Assembly: GCA_905210435.1 (NCBI GenBank)
Contig: CAJLWO010000040.1
Span: 1-25,892 of the forward strand
DNA from: an uncultured Bacteroidales bacterium
Lineage (GTDB): Bacteria; Bacteroidota; Bacteroidia; Bacteroidales; Muribaculaceae
Reading direction: 5' to 3'
Length of the DNA stretch: 25,892 bases
A program made the translations under genes and the position numbers. The notes under the pieces were generated by a model. That model ran no database searches, was not told the origin of the DNA, and worked only from the letters and a program-made list of their open reading frames with translations. Of this stretch, positions 16,286 through 24,596 are shown one piece after another; position 1 is the first letter of the stretch, and each line of letters starts with the position of its first letter.

Positions 16286-16316
16286 CAAAGTTACACAAAA
16301 TGTCGGTATTGACAAA
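16286..16316 (-). promoter_or_regulatory. Bacteroidetes promoter for TolC-family gene
   Basis: On the minus strand TTTG (16313-16316) is followed by exactly 19 bases and TAACTTTG (16286-16293), a full match to the Bacteroidetes -33/-7 consensus. It points at the TolC-family start at 16205 with a leader of roughly 70-75 bases. Confidence 0.75.
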
Positions 16317-16344
16317 ACGACACCGATATTTCCAATCTATTTAA

Positions 16345-16408
16345 AGTTTGTCTAAATTTATATGATGCAGATTTTGAGAGGAATTGTCAGATGAATTTTA
16401 GACAAGCT
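16345..16408. repeat. Inverted-repeat hairpin between RND pump and TolC genes
   Basis: AGTTTGTCTAAATTTAT (16345-16361) pairs with ATGAATTTTAGACAAGCT (16391-16408) in a stem of about 17 base pairs with few mismatches. The 29-base loop contains GATTTTGAGAGGAATT. The loop and left arm resemble part of the element at 11201-11395 (AGTTTG, TAAAT and GATTTTTTGAGGGAATT in the same order). It starts 9 bases beyond the pump stop codon, so it may also protect or terminate the pump transcript, although no T-run follows. Confidence 0.55.
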
Positions 16409-16416
16409 CTTAATGT

Positions 16417-19400
16417 CTATTCACACTCTTTCGCGATGCTGTTTTCGTCATCGACCGCATTATCTACCTTTTTCCGGCGCGAAATTGCCAAATAAAGTAT
16501 CGGCACGATGAAAAGATTGAGAAATGTCGACGAAGCAAGTCCGCCGAGTATCACCGTGGCAAGCGGCGACTGTATCTCGTTGCCCGGGTCCCCGCCGCGC
16601 AACGCGAGGGGAATGAGGGCAAGCGCCGATGTCAGTGCCGTCATTATTATCGGCGTCAGGCGGTCAAGCGAACCCTTCATCACGGCTTCCGACGGCGTCA
16701 TTCCGCCGCGTGTGAGCGCGTTGTAGCGTGATATAAGCAGCATGCCGTTACGCGTGGCGATACCGAGCAACGCTATGAATCCGATTATAGCCGGTATATC
16801 GAGACTGCCACCCGTAAGCTGCAATATGAATATTCCGCCTATCATGGCAAGAGGTATGTTGATTAATATGACGAGCGACTGCCTCATATTCTTGAATTCG
16901 AAATACAGAAGGCCCAATATTGCCAGCAATGCAAGAGCCGAAGCCGACAGAAGGCGCATCGACGCCTCTTTAGCCTTGGCCGACTGTCCCGCATCCTCTA
17001 TGATATATCCTTCCGGAAGCTCTATCCCGTCGTCACTCCTACGCTTGATTTCCTCCACGGCCGACGTCACATCACGTCCTTCGATATTGGCCGACACGAT
17101 TATACGGCGCCGGCTGTTCTCGCGGTTTATCGTGTTCTGGCTTTCGGTATATCTCACCTCGGCAATATCTCCAAGCGTGACTTTGCCGCGTGGCGTATCC
17201 ACTGTTATTCCGGAAAGCCTGTCGACAAGCTGCTCCTCGGGAATGTCATAACGTAATGTTATATCGCGCGGATAGCCGTCAAGATATACCTGCGACACTA
17301 CAATCCCCGACATTGCGGCCCGGAGCGCGTCATTGAGCATGGCCGGTGTCACACCGTACCGCGCCATCAGCTGACGGCGCGGCGTGACCGAAAGTTCCGG
17401 ACGCGCCATCTGCTGCTCTATCGCCACGTCACGCAACCCTTCCGTGCCCTCCATGACTGCCTTAAGCTCCCCGGCGATATGATTGAGCTGCTCGAAATCA
17501 TCACCGTAAATCTTGAACACAATCGGCGATTCCGACCCCGACAGCATAGCGTCGATACGGTGCGATATCGGCTGCCCTATCTCGATGTTGACTCCCGGTA
17601 TCACGGCGAGCCGGCGACGCAGGTCATCGGCAATCTCGCCGCGGCTCCTCTCGCCGAGCGTATAGGGAGCCTCAATTTCCGATACGTTGGTGCCCAGCGA
17701 ATGCTCGTCAAGTTCCGCCCTGCCCGTCTTGCGAGCCACGGTCTCGATTTCCGGCACTTCAAGGATTATTTTTTCGGCGAGGCGCCCTATCCTGTCGCTT
17801 TCGTCAAGCGATATGCCCGGAAGCGCACTGATATTGATAGTGAACGACCCTTCGTTGAACGGAGGCAGGAATCCGCGCCCCATATTGGCAAACAGCGCCA
17901 GTGCAGCCGCAAACAGCACACCGGTCGCCACGAGCAGCGCAGTACGGTGATGCAACGCCCGTTTCAGGCTGTTGCCGTACACCGTTTTCAGCCAACGCAT
18001 AGTTACCGGTTCACGCGTCATAGCCGCCTGCGACTTCTTTGTGCCGAGAAGGTAGCTGCATACTACCGGAGTTACCGTAAGAGCCACTATCGTCGACGCG
18101 CCAAGCGCGATAATGAACGCTATGCCGAGCGGCACCAGCATCCTCCCCTCCACACCCGACAGGAAAAACAGCGGCATGAATCCGGCTATTATTATCAGCG
18201 ACGAATTGAAGATGGGCATACGCACCTCTTTCGATGCCTCAAACACCACTTTCACCATGCTTTTGCGCTCATCGGGCGGAAGCTGGCGGTTAGCCCTGAG
18301 GCGACGGCTGACATTCTCCACATCGACTATCGCGTCATCCACCAGCGAGCCTATGGCTATGGCTATGCCCCCGAGAGTCATTGTGTTGACCGTGATGCCG
18401 AGCAGATGGAGTATAAGCACGGTTATTATAATTGACATGGGAAGAGCTATCAGCGATACCGCCGTAGCCCTCACGTTCATCATGAAGAAAAACAGCACCA
18501 CCACAACCATTATCGCGCCCTCGAAAAGCGATGACGACAGATTGGAAATCGAGCGGTCGATGAAATCGCGCTGAGCGAATATGTCGGTAGCGATATTCAG
18601 TTCAGCCGGCAACGATTTCCGTGCCTCGTCAATGACATTGAGCAACTGTTCGGTCAGGTCTATCGTACCCGCTCCGGGTTGTTTCGTGACGGTCATGATT
18701 ACTGCCGGAGTCCCGCGATACGACGCAAGTCCTACGCGCGGCGATTTACCGCCGCGGCCTATACGAGCTATATCATTGACCGTGATGATGCTTCCCCCGT
18801 CGGCACGCACCACCGTACTTCCTATCTCAACGGGGTCGATGGTAGCGACATCGGCCTTGACCACATATTCGTTGCCGTATCCCTGTACTATGCCTCCGGC
18901 ACTGTTGGCGTTGACATCGCGCAAAGCATCGGCGACTTCTGCAAGCGTCACGCCGAGATAACGCATCTTCCCCTCATCGAGCGAAATCCGGTATTCCTCC
19001 TCTATTCCCCCGATAACCGAGACCGACGATACTCCCGACACAGCCTGAAGCATCGGACGCAGACGCCGGTCGGCTATCGTGCGCAGATCGTCAGTACCGA
19101 GACTGTCGGAAGTGAGAGCCACTATCAGGATTTCGCCCAATATCGATGATTGCGGTCCGATTACCGGAGTTTCGGCCATCGGCGGCAACCGGCTCTCTAC
19201 CCTTGTCAGACATTCAGCTATGGCCTGACGCGCCACAAGCGGCTCCGTATCTCCCGTAAACTGTATATTCACCACCGAGAAACCTGTTGACGACGACGAG
19301 CGCACACTCTCTACCCCCTGCGCCCCTGCCACGGCAGTCTCAATCGGATATGTAACCATCTTCTCCACCTCCTCTGTCGCCATGCCCGGAGCCTCGGTCA

Positions 19401-19548
19401 TGACAGTCACGGTCGGAGCATTTAGATCGGGAAAGATGTCGACCTCCGTGCGAAGCAGCGTCAACATGCCCGCAAGCAGTATCACCGCCGACAATACAAG
19501 TATGATCAGACGGTTATCAAGCGAAAATTTTATTATTCTGTTAAGCAT
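16417..19548 (-). CDS. CusA/CzcA-family heavy-metal efflux RND transporter
   Basis: A 1043-residue inner-membrane proton-driven pump of the heavy-metal RND family. It has the usual N-terminus MLNRIIKFSLDNRLIILVLS, two large periplasmic porter loops and about 12 helices. The transmembrane-4 signature is AIGSLVDDAIVDVENVSRRL (398-417), with D404, D405, D409 and E411. By my alignment CzcA's D402 is replaced by A398, while D408 and E415 correspond to D404 and E411. The three copper-binding methionines of CusA also appear absent. The metal is thus unclear, perhaps a divalent ion. The gene starts 12 bases after the adaptor stop, so the two are certainly co-transcribed. Family is firm; substrate is not. 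Confidence 0.95.
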   Translation of the reverse strand: MLNRIIKFSLDNRLIILVLSAVILLAGMLTLLRTEVDIFPDLNAPTVTVMTEAPGMATEEVEKMVTYPIETAVAGAQGVESVRSSSSTGFSVVNIQFTGDTEPLVARQAIAECLTRVESRLPPMAETPVIGPQSSILGEILIVALTSDSLGTDDLRTIADRRLRPMLQAVSGVSSVSVIGGIEEEYRISLDEGKMRYLGVTLAEVADALRDVNANSAGGIVQGYGNEYVVKADVATIDPVEIGSTVVRADGGSIITVNDIARIGRGGKSPRVGLASYRGTPAVIMTVTKQPGAGTIDLTEQLLNVIDEARKSLPAELNIATDIFAQRDFIDRSISNLSSSLFEGAIMVVVVLFFFMMNVRATAVSLIALPMSIIITVLILHLLGITVNTMTLGGIAIAIGSLVDDAIVDVENVSRRLRANRQLPPDERKSMVKVVFEASKEVRMPIFNSSLIIIAGFMPLFFLSGVEGRMLVPLGIAFIIALGASTIVALTVTPVVCSYLLGTKKSQAAMTREPVTMRWLKTVYGNSLKRALHHRTALLVATGVLFAAALALFANMGRGFLPPFNEGSFTINISALPGISLDESDRIGRLAEKIILEVPEIETVARKTGRAELDEHSLGTNVSEIEAPYTLGERSRGEIADDLRRRLAVIPGVNIEIGQPISHRIDAMLSGSESPIVFKIYGDDFEQLNHIAGELKAVMEGTEGLRDVAIEQQMARPELSVTPRRQLMARYGVTPAMLNDALRAAMSGIVVSQVYLDGYPRDITLRYDIPEEQLVDRLSGITVDTPRGKVTLGDIAEVRYTESQNTINRENSRRRIIVSANIEGRDVTSAVEEIKRRSDDGIELPEGYIIEDAGQSAKAKEASMRLLSASALALLAILGLLYFEFKNMRQSLVILINIPLAMIGGIFILQLTGGSLDIPAIIGFIALLGIATRNGMLLISRYNALTRGGMTPSEAVMKGSLDRLTPIIMTALTSALALIPLALRGGDPGNEIQSPLATVILGGLASSTFLNLFIVPILYLAISRRKKVDNAVDDENSIAKECE

Positions 19549-19560
19549 CTTGCACCGTTA

Positions 19561-20685
19561 TTAATGATTGTGAGAATGTCCCGGAGGAGTCACACCGGAG
19601 TTTTCCGCGAGACGAACAAATGTAACGCCCTCGGTGACAACCGAATCTCCGGGCTGTATGCCCGTCACCTCCACCAATTGGCCGTCGCTCATACCGACAG
19701 TCACCGGCACGCGCCGGTAATGTGTGCTGCCGGGCTCTTTCACATATACCATCTTCTGCCCCATACGGTCCGTGAGCGCCGACAGCGGCACTACCGTTGC
19801 CTTTCTGACATCGGATGTCGGAAGATATACCTCTGCATAACTTCCGGCCACCACATTATTCATAGCGGGAAGCGAAAAATACAGGCTCATATATCCCGGA
19901 GCCGACGACGAACTGCTCTTGCCCGACATGGCCGTGGCCTCTACGACATCATCGAGATGCGGGAATTTTACCTTCACACTCTTCACATCGGCCACACCCG
20001 GACTTTCGCGTGCCGGCACATCGACACGCAGCGTCATGCCTCCGTCACCGGCTATCTGCCCTATTACATCTCCGGCATTTACATAACCGCCCTCTCCCGC
20101 AGTGAGGTCGGATATAACTCCGGTCATCGGGGCTGTTATCACACTGCCGGTGCCTCCCGACAGACTGTTTTTAGCCCGTTCGAGATTGGCAAGCGCCTGA
20201 TTGTATTCGCCTACGGTAATTATGCCGTCGCTCCGGAGAGGAGCCAGACGCTCCACCTCTTTTTTTGCTGCCTCATATTCTATTCTGGCCGCCTGCAACT
20301 GGTCGCCGCCCGCCATTCCGGCCGTTGATATACGCCCTATACGCATTCCTTTCGACACTTTCACTCCTGCCGAAATTCCTTTGTCAAAACTTATCTTACC
20401 GGCCATCGGAGCCGAAATAACCCCGCGGTTCGATGTATTATAGAGCACTTCACCCGAAGCCGTCAACGGCGCGGCGAAGTCCGCAGCAGTAACTTCGCTG
20501 ACTTTAATGCCGAGTTCCTCGGCCTGATGGTCATCTATTTCAATTTCGCCGTCATGCCGGTCGGCAGTTTGCGGCTCGGCATCGACATGCTCGTCGCCAT
20601 GCATGTCGTGACTGTGGTCTCCGTTATTTCCACATCCGGCAATAACGAGGACCGACAACAGGATAAAAAGACTTAAATATTTCAT
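19561..20685 (-). CDS. RND periplasmic adaptor lipoprotein (CusB/CzcB-like), His-rich ends
   Basis: A 374-residue membrane-fusion protein linking the pump to the outer-membrane channel. The signal peptide ends in VIAGC, giving lipidated C18. A His-rich segment follows (HSHDMHGDEH, 24-33), and the last eight residues are PPGHSHNH; both could bind metal. The core shows the barrel/lipoyl halves: GEVLYNTSNRGVISAPMAGK (78-97) and GTGSVITAPMTGVISDLTAG (about 180-199) flank a short helical hairpin (about 127-178). The C-terminal half is beta-barrel and membrane-proximal domain. It is followed after 12 bases by the RND gene and preceded by the His/Cys-rich small protein. A TAnnTTTG-like box at 20838-20845 has no good -33 partner. 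Confidence 0.92.
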   Translation of the reverse strand: MKYLSLFILLSVLVIAGCGNNGDHSHDMHGDEHVDAEPQTADRHDGEIEIDDHQAEELGIKVSEVTAADFAAPLTASGEVLYNTSNRGVISAPMAGKISFDKGISAGVKVSKGMRIGRISTAGMAGGDQLQAARIEYEAAKKEVERLAPLRSDGIITVGEYNQALANLERAKNSLSGGTGSVITAPMTGVISDLTAGEGGYVNAGDVIGQIAGDGGMTLRVDVPARESPGVADVKSVKVKFPHLDDVVEATAMSGKSSSSSAPGYMSLYFSLPAMNNVVAGSYAEVYLPTSDVRKATVVPLSALTDRMGQKMVYVKEPGSTHYRRVPVTVGMSDGQLVEVTGIQPGDSVVTEGVTFVRLAENSGVTPPGHSHNH

Positions 20686-20875
20686 TTTAATGTTAGATTT
20701 TGTTTCATTACAGTTTTATAGATTTATAACTTGATTATGTCCGAGACAGACCTGCAATATCACATGACATTACAAATCCGATGCGTGAGATTAGAAAACC
20801 GCCTCTCATATCCTTTAAGAAGCAGTTTCTTATGCCACAAAAATAAATGTAATTTTATGCAACCCGGTGTCAAAA

Positions 20876-21292
20876 TCAGGCGCACGGAGGTCCGCGCAAC
20901 AGATTCGCATGACCGTATCCCGCAGTCACTAATCCGAAGTCGGGAGCCACCTGCCACATATCACTGCATGAACCGTCCTCAACGGAAAATTCAAACAGAC
21001 AATCTACTATTGCACAGAATAGTAAATCCACATTCCCGATGTGCGTATCAGCTTTCCCGATTGTCATAGCTTCGGTAAGATGCATTCCGCAATCCGACGT
21101 CCCGTCGCCTTGCGGCTCTCCGCAGTCATGACTGTGACAATCGCCATGCTGCAATCCTGATGTGACTTCCTCGTCACCGTAAGCGAGAAAGAACGCATGT
21201 CCGGCAGCATCATGATGATGGCATTGAAACACCGTCACGCAGACTATCAACACCAATAAAAATACCGATACTATGCTCTTTATTCTTTCCAT
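20876..21292 (-). CDS. Small exported His/Cys-rich protein associated with metal RND efflux (DUF6769-like)
   Basis: A 138-residue protein with an N-terminal hydrophobic segment (IKSIVSVFLLVLIVCVTVFQ, residues 4-23) directly followed by CHHHD. A Cys/His-rich stretch (HGDCHSHDCGEP, then CGMH) comes next and more cysteines follow. The likely topology is exported or membrane-anchored, with metal-binding residues in the periplasm. It resembles the small HHH-containing proteins that accompany CusB/CusA pairs in Bacteroidales, which I believe are grouped as DUF6769; the name is from memory. The GTG six bases upstream (21298) is rejected because it overlaps a promoter -7 element. The gene lies 190 bases upstream of the adaptor on the same strand. 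A chaperone, sensor or metal buffer role is inference. Confidence 0.75.
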   Translation of the reverse strand: MERIKSIVSVFLLVLIVCVTVFQCHHHDAAGHAFFLAYGDEEVTSGLQHGDCHSHDCGEPQGDGTSDCGMHLTEAMTIGKADTHIGNVDLLFCAIVDCLFEFSVEDGSCSDMWQVAPDFGLVTAGYGHANLLRGPPCA

Positions 21293-21297
21293 CTCCA

Positions 21298-21328
21298 CAA
21301 AAATAATAATTTTTCATATCATACCCAA
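21298..21328 (-). promoter_or_regulatory. Possible Bacteroidetes promoter for His/Cys-rich protein and efflux genes
   Basis: On the minus strand TTG (21326-21328), 20 bases, then TATTTTTG (21298-21305) fits the -33/-7 pattern. The -7 box ends only 5 bases before the ATG at 21292, so the message would be leaderless or nearly so, or translation would start further in. The match is good but the geometry is unusual. Confidence 0.4.
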
Positions 21329-21433
21329 TCGCCTTAACATATTTTATCCACATTATCGCACGCAATTGCCCGATTTATCGAACTTTTTAGATGTCCATGA
21401 TGTTTTACCGACAAACCATAAAATTAAAATCTT

Positions 21434-22009
21434 ATGACTTATACACAACCTCAACTGCCTTATGCCTCCGACTCTCTCGCTCCGGCAATTTCTCAGGAGA
21501 CAATCGACTTCCACTACGGCAAGCATGAAAAAGCTTATATCGACAATCTCAACAAGCTGATAAAGGGTACCGAGTTTGACAACGAAGAACTTGAAGAAGT
21601 CATACGCCGTGCCGACGGACCGCTTTTCAACAATGCTTCGCAGGCATGGAACCATATATTCTACTTCTTCTCCTTCTCACCCGACGGAGGAGGCGAGCCA
21701 TCCGGCGAACTTGCCGACGCAATCCGCCGCGACTTCGGTTCGTTCGAAAAATTCAAGGAAGAATTTGAAAAAGCCGGAGTATCGCTGTTCGGTTCCGGCT
21801 GGGTATGGCTGTCGCGTGACCAGGACGGCCACCTTTTCATTACTCAGGAGCCCAATGCCGGGAACCCGTTACGCAAAGGTCTCACACCGCTGCTGACATT
21901 CGATGTATGGGAACACGCCTATTATCTCGACTATCAGAACCGCCGTGCAGATGCCCTCAAGAGCCTTTGGGACATCATTGACTGGGACATGGTCGAGTCA
22001 CGATATTAG
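21434..22009 (+). CDS. sodB: Superoxide dismutase, Fe-type (possibly cambialistic)
   Basis: A 191-residue cytosolic enzyme that dismutates superoxide to oxygen and hydrogen peroxide. The metal ligands are H27, H74, D157 and H161 (FHYGKH, WNHIFYF, DVWEHAYY). The second-sphere glutamine sits at Q70 in SQAWNH, and the matching position in PNAGNPL is alanine (A142), the iron-type arrangement. Bacteroides SODs can use iron or manganese, so metal flexibility is possible but not visible here. Length is normal. ATG 21434 follows an AT-rich leader. It is divergent from the efflux block with 141 bases between the starts, and is followed by a hairpin terminator. I found no clean TAnnTTTG in front of it, so oxygen- or stress-dependent control by another factor is possible. 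Confidence 0.97.
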   Translation: MTYTQPQLPYASDSLAPAISQETIDFHYGKHEKAYIDNLNKLIKGTEFDNEELEEVIRRADGPLFNNASQAWNHIFYFFSFSPDGGGEPSGELADAIRRDFGSFEKFKEEFEKAGVSLFGSGWVWLSRDQDGHLFITQEPNAGNPLRKGLTPLLTFDVWEHAYYLDYQNRRADALKSLWDIIDWDMVESRY

Positions 22010-22096
22010 AATAAATCATTTTACTTTTTCATACTAAAATCAAGATTTAAAAGATAAATAGCACTTAATTGTAAGCATAATGTGATGAATGGAGAG

Positions 22097-22129
22097 AGAG
22101 GCACGCGTGAGCGCCCCTCTTTTTCTTTT
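22097..22129 (+). terminator. Rho-independent terminator after sodB
   Basis: AGAGG (22097-22101) pairs with CCTCT (22116-22120). An inner CGC/GCG stem closes a GTGA tetraloop, with a 2x2 internal mismatch between the two stems. A T-rich tract (TTTTCTTTT) follows at once. It lies about 90 bases after the sodB stop. Confidence 0.65.
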
Positions 22130-22314
22130 ATACTATTTAATAATATAAATGACCTATGGCTCGTAATCCGACAGTCCATTTTACCGAGGTCATAGCGGGG
22201 ATTACGGAAAAATAACTGCAACATTACAGACAAATACTTATCCAAATCAAACTTTATTGATTATTTTTTCAATTTTTGCATCAAAATTATAAGGAGCAGT
22301 TAACGGACTTTTAT
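22130..22314. other. Spacer upstream of galK with a GTAATCC dyad
   Basis: No gene is visible. CGTAATCC (22162-22169) and GGATTACG (22199-22206) are perfectly complementary across 29 bases. No T-run follows on either strand, so this is not a terminator. It lies upstream of the likely galK -7 box and could be a regulatory site or a minor structure. Confidence 0.35.
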
Positions 22315-22322
22315 TAACTTTG
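22315..22322 (+). promoter_or_regulatory. Bacteroidetes -7 element for galK-galM
   Basis: TAACTTTG matches TAnnTTTG exactly and is 41 bases before the galactokinase ATG, placing the transcript start near 22328. There is no TTTG at the expected distance upstream, so the promoter may need an activator or use a weak -33 box. Confidence 0.55.
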
Positions 22323-22362
22323 TGAAGTCAATTAAAACATAACACGTAAAACACATTATATC

Positions 22363-23499
22363 ATGAAAGAAAAAATCCAGGAAGAGTTCAAAAAACATTT
22401 CGGTGGCGAAGGCACCCTCTATGCATCGGCAGGACGTATCAACCTTATCGGCGAACATACCGACTACAACGGCGGATACGTATTCCCCGGAGCCATCGAC
22501 AAAGTCATAATGGCTGAAATACGCCCCAACGAAACCGATAAAGTACGCGTATATTCTATTGACATCGACGACACCGCCGAATTCGGTCTCAACGAAGAGG
22601 ACGCTCCCAAGCAGCAATGGGCCCGCTACATCTTCGGCATATGCCGCGAAATCATCAAACGCGGCGGCGTAGTCAAAGGTTTTGATGCCGTTTTCGCTGG
22701 CAACGTGCCCCTCGGTGCAGGCCTCAGCTCATCGGCCGCTCTCGAAAGCTGCTTCGCTTTCGCACTCAACGACCTCTTCAACGGCAATACTATCGACAAG
22801 TTCGAACTCGCCCGCATAGGCCAGTCGACCGAGCATAACTACTGCGGCGTCAACTGCGGCATCATGGACCAGTTCGCTTCTGTATTCGGCAAGAAAGGCA
22901 ACCTCATGCGTCTCGACTGCCGCTCTATGGAATTTGAATATTTCCCCTTCAATCCTCAGGGCTACAAACTTGTGCTCGTTGACTCAGTAGTGAAACACGA
23001 ACTCGTCGATTCACCCTACAACAAACGTCGCCAGTCATGCGAACGCGTGGCTAAACGTCTCGGCGTGGAGACCCTCCGCGACGCTACCAAGGAAGCCCTT
23101 GACGCAGCCAAGTCCGACATCTCGGCCGAAGACTATTCACGTGCGAAATTCGTCATCGAGGAGAAAGAGCGTGTGCTCGACGTGTGCGACGCCCTCAACC
23201 GCGGCGACTACGAGACTGTAGGCCGGCTCATGTATGCCACCCACAACGGTCTGTCGAAAGACTATGAGGTAAGCTGCGAGGAGCTTGACTTCCTCAACGA
23301 CATCGCCAAGGAATGCGGCGTAACCGGTTCGCGTATCATGGGCGGCGGTTTCGGCGGCTGCACCATCAACCTCGTTGCCGACGACAAATATGAGCATTTC
23401 ATCGACGAAGCAAAAAAACGCTTCAACGAGAAATACGGCCACGAGCCCAAAATCTACGACGTTGTAATCAGCGACGGAGCACGCAAAGTAACAGAATAA
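22363..23499 (+). CDS. galK: Galactokinase
   Basis: A 378-residue cytosolic GHMP kinase that phosphorylates alpha-D-galactose at C1 with ATP, the entry step of the Leloir pathway. The galactokinase signature GRINLIGEHTDYNGGY is at 24-39 (R25, E31, H32 and D34 contact sugar). The ATP-binding GHMP motif PLGAGLSSSAALE is at 116-128. D169 in GIMDQF is the expected catalytic base, and motif 3, MGGGFGGC, is at 326-333. Length is typical. The gene is strongly biased to C-ending codons, suggesting good expression. It is first in a galK-galM pair with 20 bases between the genes and has a -7 promoter box 41 bases upstream. Confidence 0.97.
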   Translation: MKEKIQEEFKKHFGGEGTLYASAGRINLIGEHTDYNGGYVFPGAIDKVIMAEIRPNETDKVRVYSIDIDDTAEFGLNEEDAPKQQWARYIFGICREIIKRGGVVKGFDAVFAGNVPLGAGLSSSAALESCFAFALNDLFNGNTIDKFELARIGQSTEHNYCGVNCGIMDQFASVFGKKGNLMRLDCRSMEFEYFPFNPQGYKLVLVDSVVKHELVDSPYNKRRQSCERVAKRLGVETLRDATKEALDAAKSDISAEDYSRAKFVIEEKERVLDVCDALNRGDYETVGRLMYATHNGLSKDYEVSCEELDFLNDIAKECGVTGSRIMGGGFGGCTINLVADDKYEHFIDEAKKRFNEKYGHEPKIYDVVISDGARKVTE

Positions 23500-23519
23500 C
23501 AACAATTTAAAATATTCCC

Positions 23520-24560
23520 ATGAATATCTCAAAAGAGAGTGTGATGTCGCCCAAGGGTGACATTACACTCTATACTTTAACCAACAAGTCGGGAGCGCAG
23601 GTCGTACTCTCCTCGCTCGGAGCCGGCATCAATAAAATCATAGTTCCCGACAAGGACGGCAACATGGCCGACGTAATCCTCGGTTACGAAAATCCCTGTG
23701 ACTACGACAACGACGGACCCTGCTCCGGCAAGACTCCCGGCCGCTATGCCAACCGCATCAAACACGGCAGAATAGTCTTGGAAGGCAAGGAATACAGCCT
23801 CCCGGTCAACAACGGTCCCAATCACCTGCACGGCGGTCCCGAAGGCTTCCAGAACAAGATATGGGATTCCGAAATACAAGGCGACAGCGTTGTGTTCACC
23901 CGCATCAGCCCCGACGGAGAAATGGGATATCCCGGCGAACTGAAGGCCAAAGTGACCTACACATGGGACGATGACAACCGTCTTACCATCGGCTACGAGG
24001 CCGTCACCGACACCGCAACCTACGTCAACCTCACCAATCACGCCTATTTCAATCTCAAGGGACACAATAAAGGCAACGTACTCGACCAGGTGCTTCAGCT
24101 CAACTGCTCGCAATACCTGCCCACCGATCCATCCGAAGCCCCGCTCGGCAACATCGAGCCGGTAGCCGGCACCCCGATGGACTTCACATCGCCGAAAGCC
24201 ATAGGCAAAGACATCAACGAGGACTTCGAGCCCCTGCACATCGGTAAAGGCTACGACCATTGCTACGTCGTCGACGGCTGGGTGAAAGGAGAACTTAAGG
24301 AAGTCGGCACACTGACCGACCCTGCAAGCGGCCGCAAGCTCACCATATCGTCGACACAGCCCGGCGCGCAGGTCTACACCGGCAACTGGCTGACAGGTTC
24401 ACCCAAAGGCAAGGACGGAATGGAATATCACGACTACGACCTCGTGGCCATAGAGTGCCAGGGATTCCCCGACGCTCCCAACCAGCCCGCATTCCCCTCC
24501 CAGCTCCTCGTCCCGGGCGAAACCTACCGTCAGACCATCATCTACAAATTCGACGCCTAA
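23520..24560 (+). CDS. galM: Aldose 1-epimerase (galactose mutarotase)
   Basis: A 346-residue mutarotase interconverting beta- and alpha-D-galactose (and glucose), which supplies the alpha anomer to galactokinase. Family motifs are GKTPGRYANRI (70-80), NHLHGG (101-106), LTNHAYFNL (171-179, with H174 the expected catalytic acid), GYDHCYV (244-250) and IECQGFPDAPNQP (311-323), with E312 the expected catalytic base. There is no signal peptide, so it should be cytosolic, unlike some secreted Bacteroidetes mutarotases. It directly follows galK on the same strand and is very likely co-transcribed. After its stop a 182-base repeat-containing spacer separates it from the nucleotidyltransferase gene. 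Confidence 0.96.
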   Translation: MNISKESVMSPKGDITLYTLTNKSGAQVVLSSLGAGINKIIVPDKDGNMADVILGYENPCDYDNDGPCSGKTPGRYANRIKHGRIVLEGKEYSLPVNNGPNHLHGGPEGFQNKIWDSEIQGDSVVFTRISPDGEMGYPGELKAKVTYTWDDDNRLTIGYEAVTDTATYVNLTNHAYFNLKGHNKGNVLDQVLQLNCSQYLPTDPSEAPLGNIEPVAGTPMDFTSPKAIGKDINEDFEPLHIGKGYDHCYVVDGWVKGELKEVGTLTDPASGRKLTISSTQPGAQVYTGNWLTGSPKGKDGMEYHDYDLVAIECQGFPDAPNQPAFPSQLLVPGETYRQTIIYKFDA

Positions 24561-24596
24561 AAGGATTTCACATGCCGCATGGTTATTGCGGAAACA

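Noticed and set aside
17479..18435. Long open frame (318 codons) antisense to the RND gene
   Set aside because: Rich in Arg, His and Tyr, with no recognisable domain. It lies wholly inside a clearly real pump gene and reflects the GC-rich codon pattern of the other strand.
19564..20328. Open frame of 254 codons antisense to the adaptor gene
   Set aside because: Composition is a shadow of the adaptor coding strand, with no motif or start context.
20838..20845. TATTTTTG box on the minus strand before the adaptor gene
   Set aside because: No -33 TTTG at 19-21 bases; AT-rich sequence gives such boxes by chance. It may still be a weak promoter.
23577..24260. Open frame of 227 codons antisense to galM
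   Set aside because: Val/Gly-rich shadow typical of the reverse strand of C-ending codons; the galM motifs on the plus strand are decisive.
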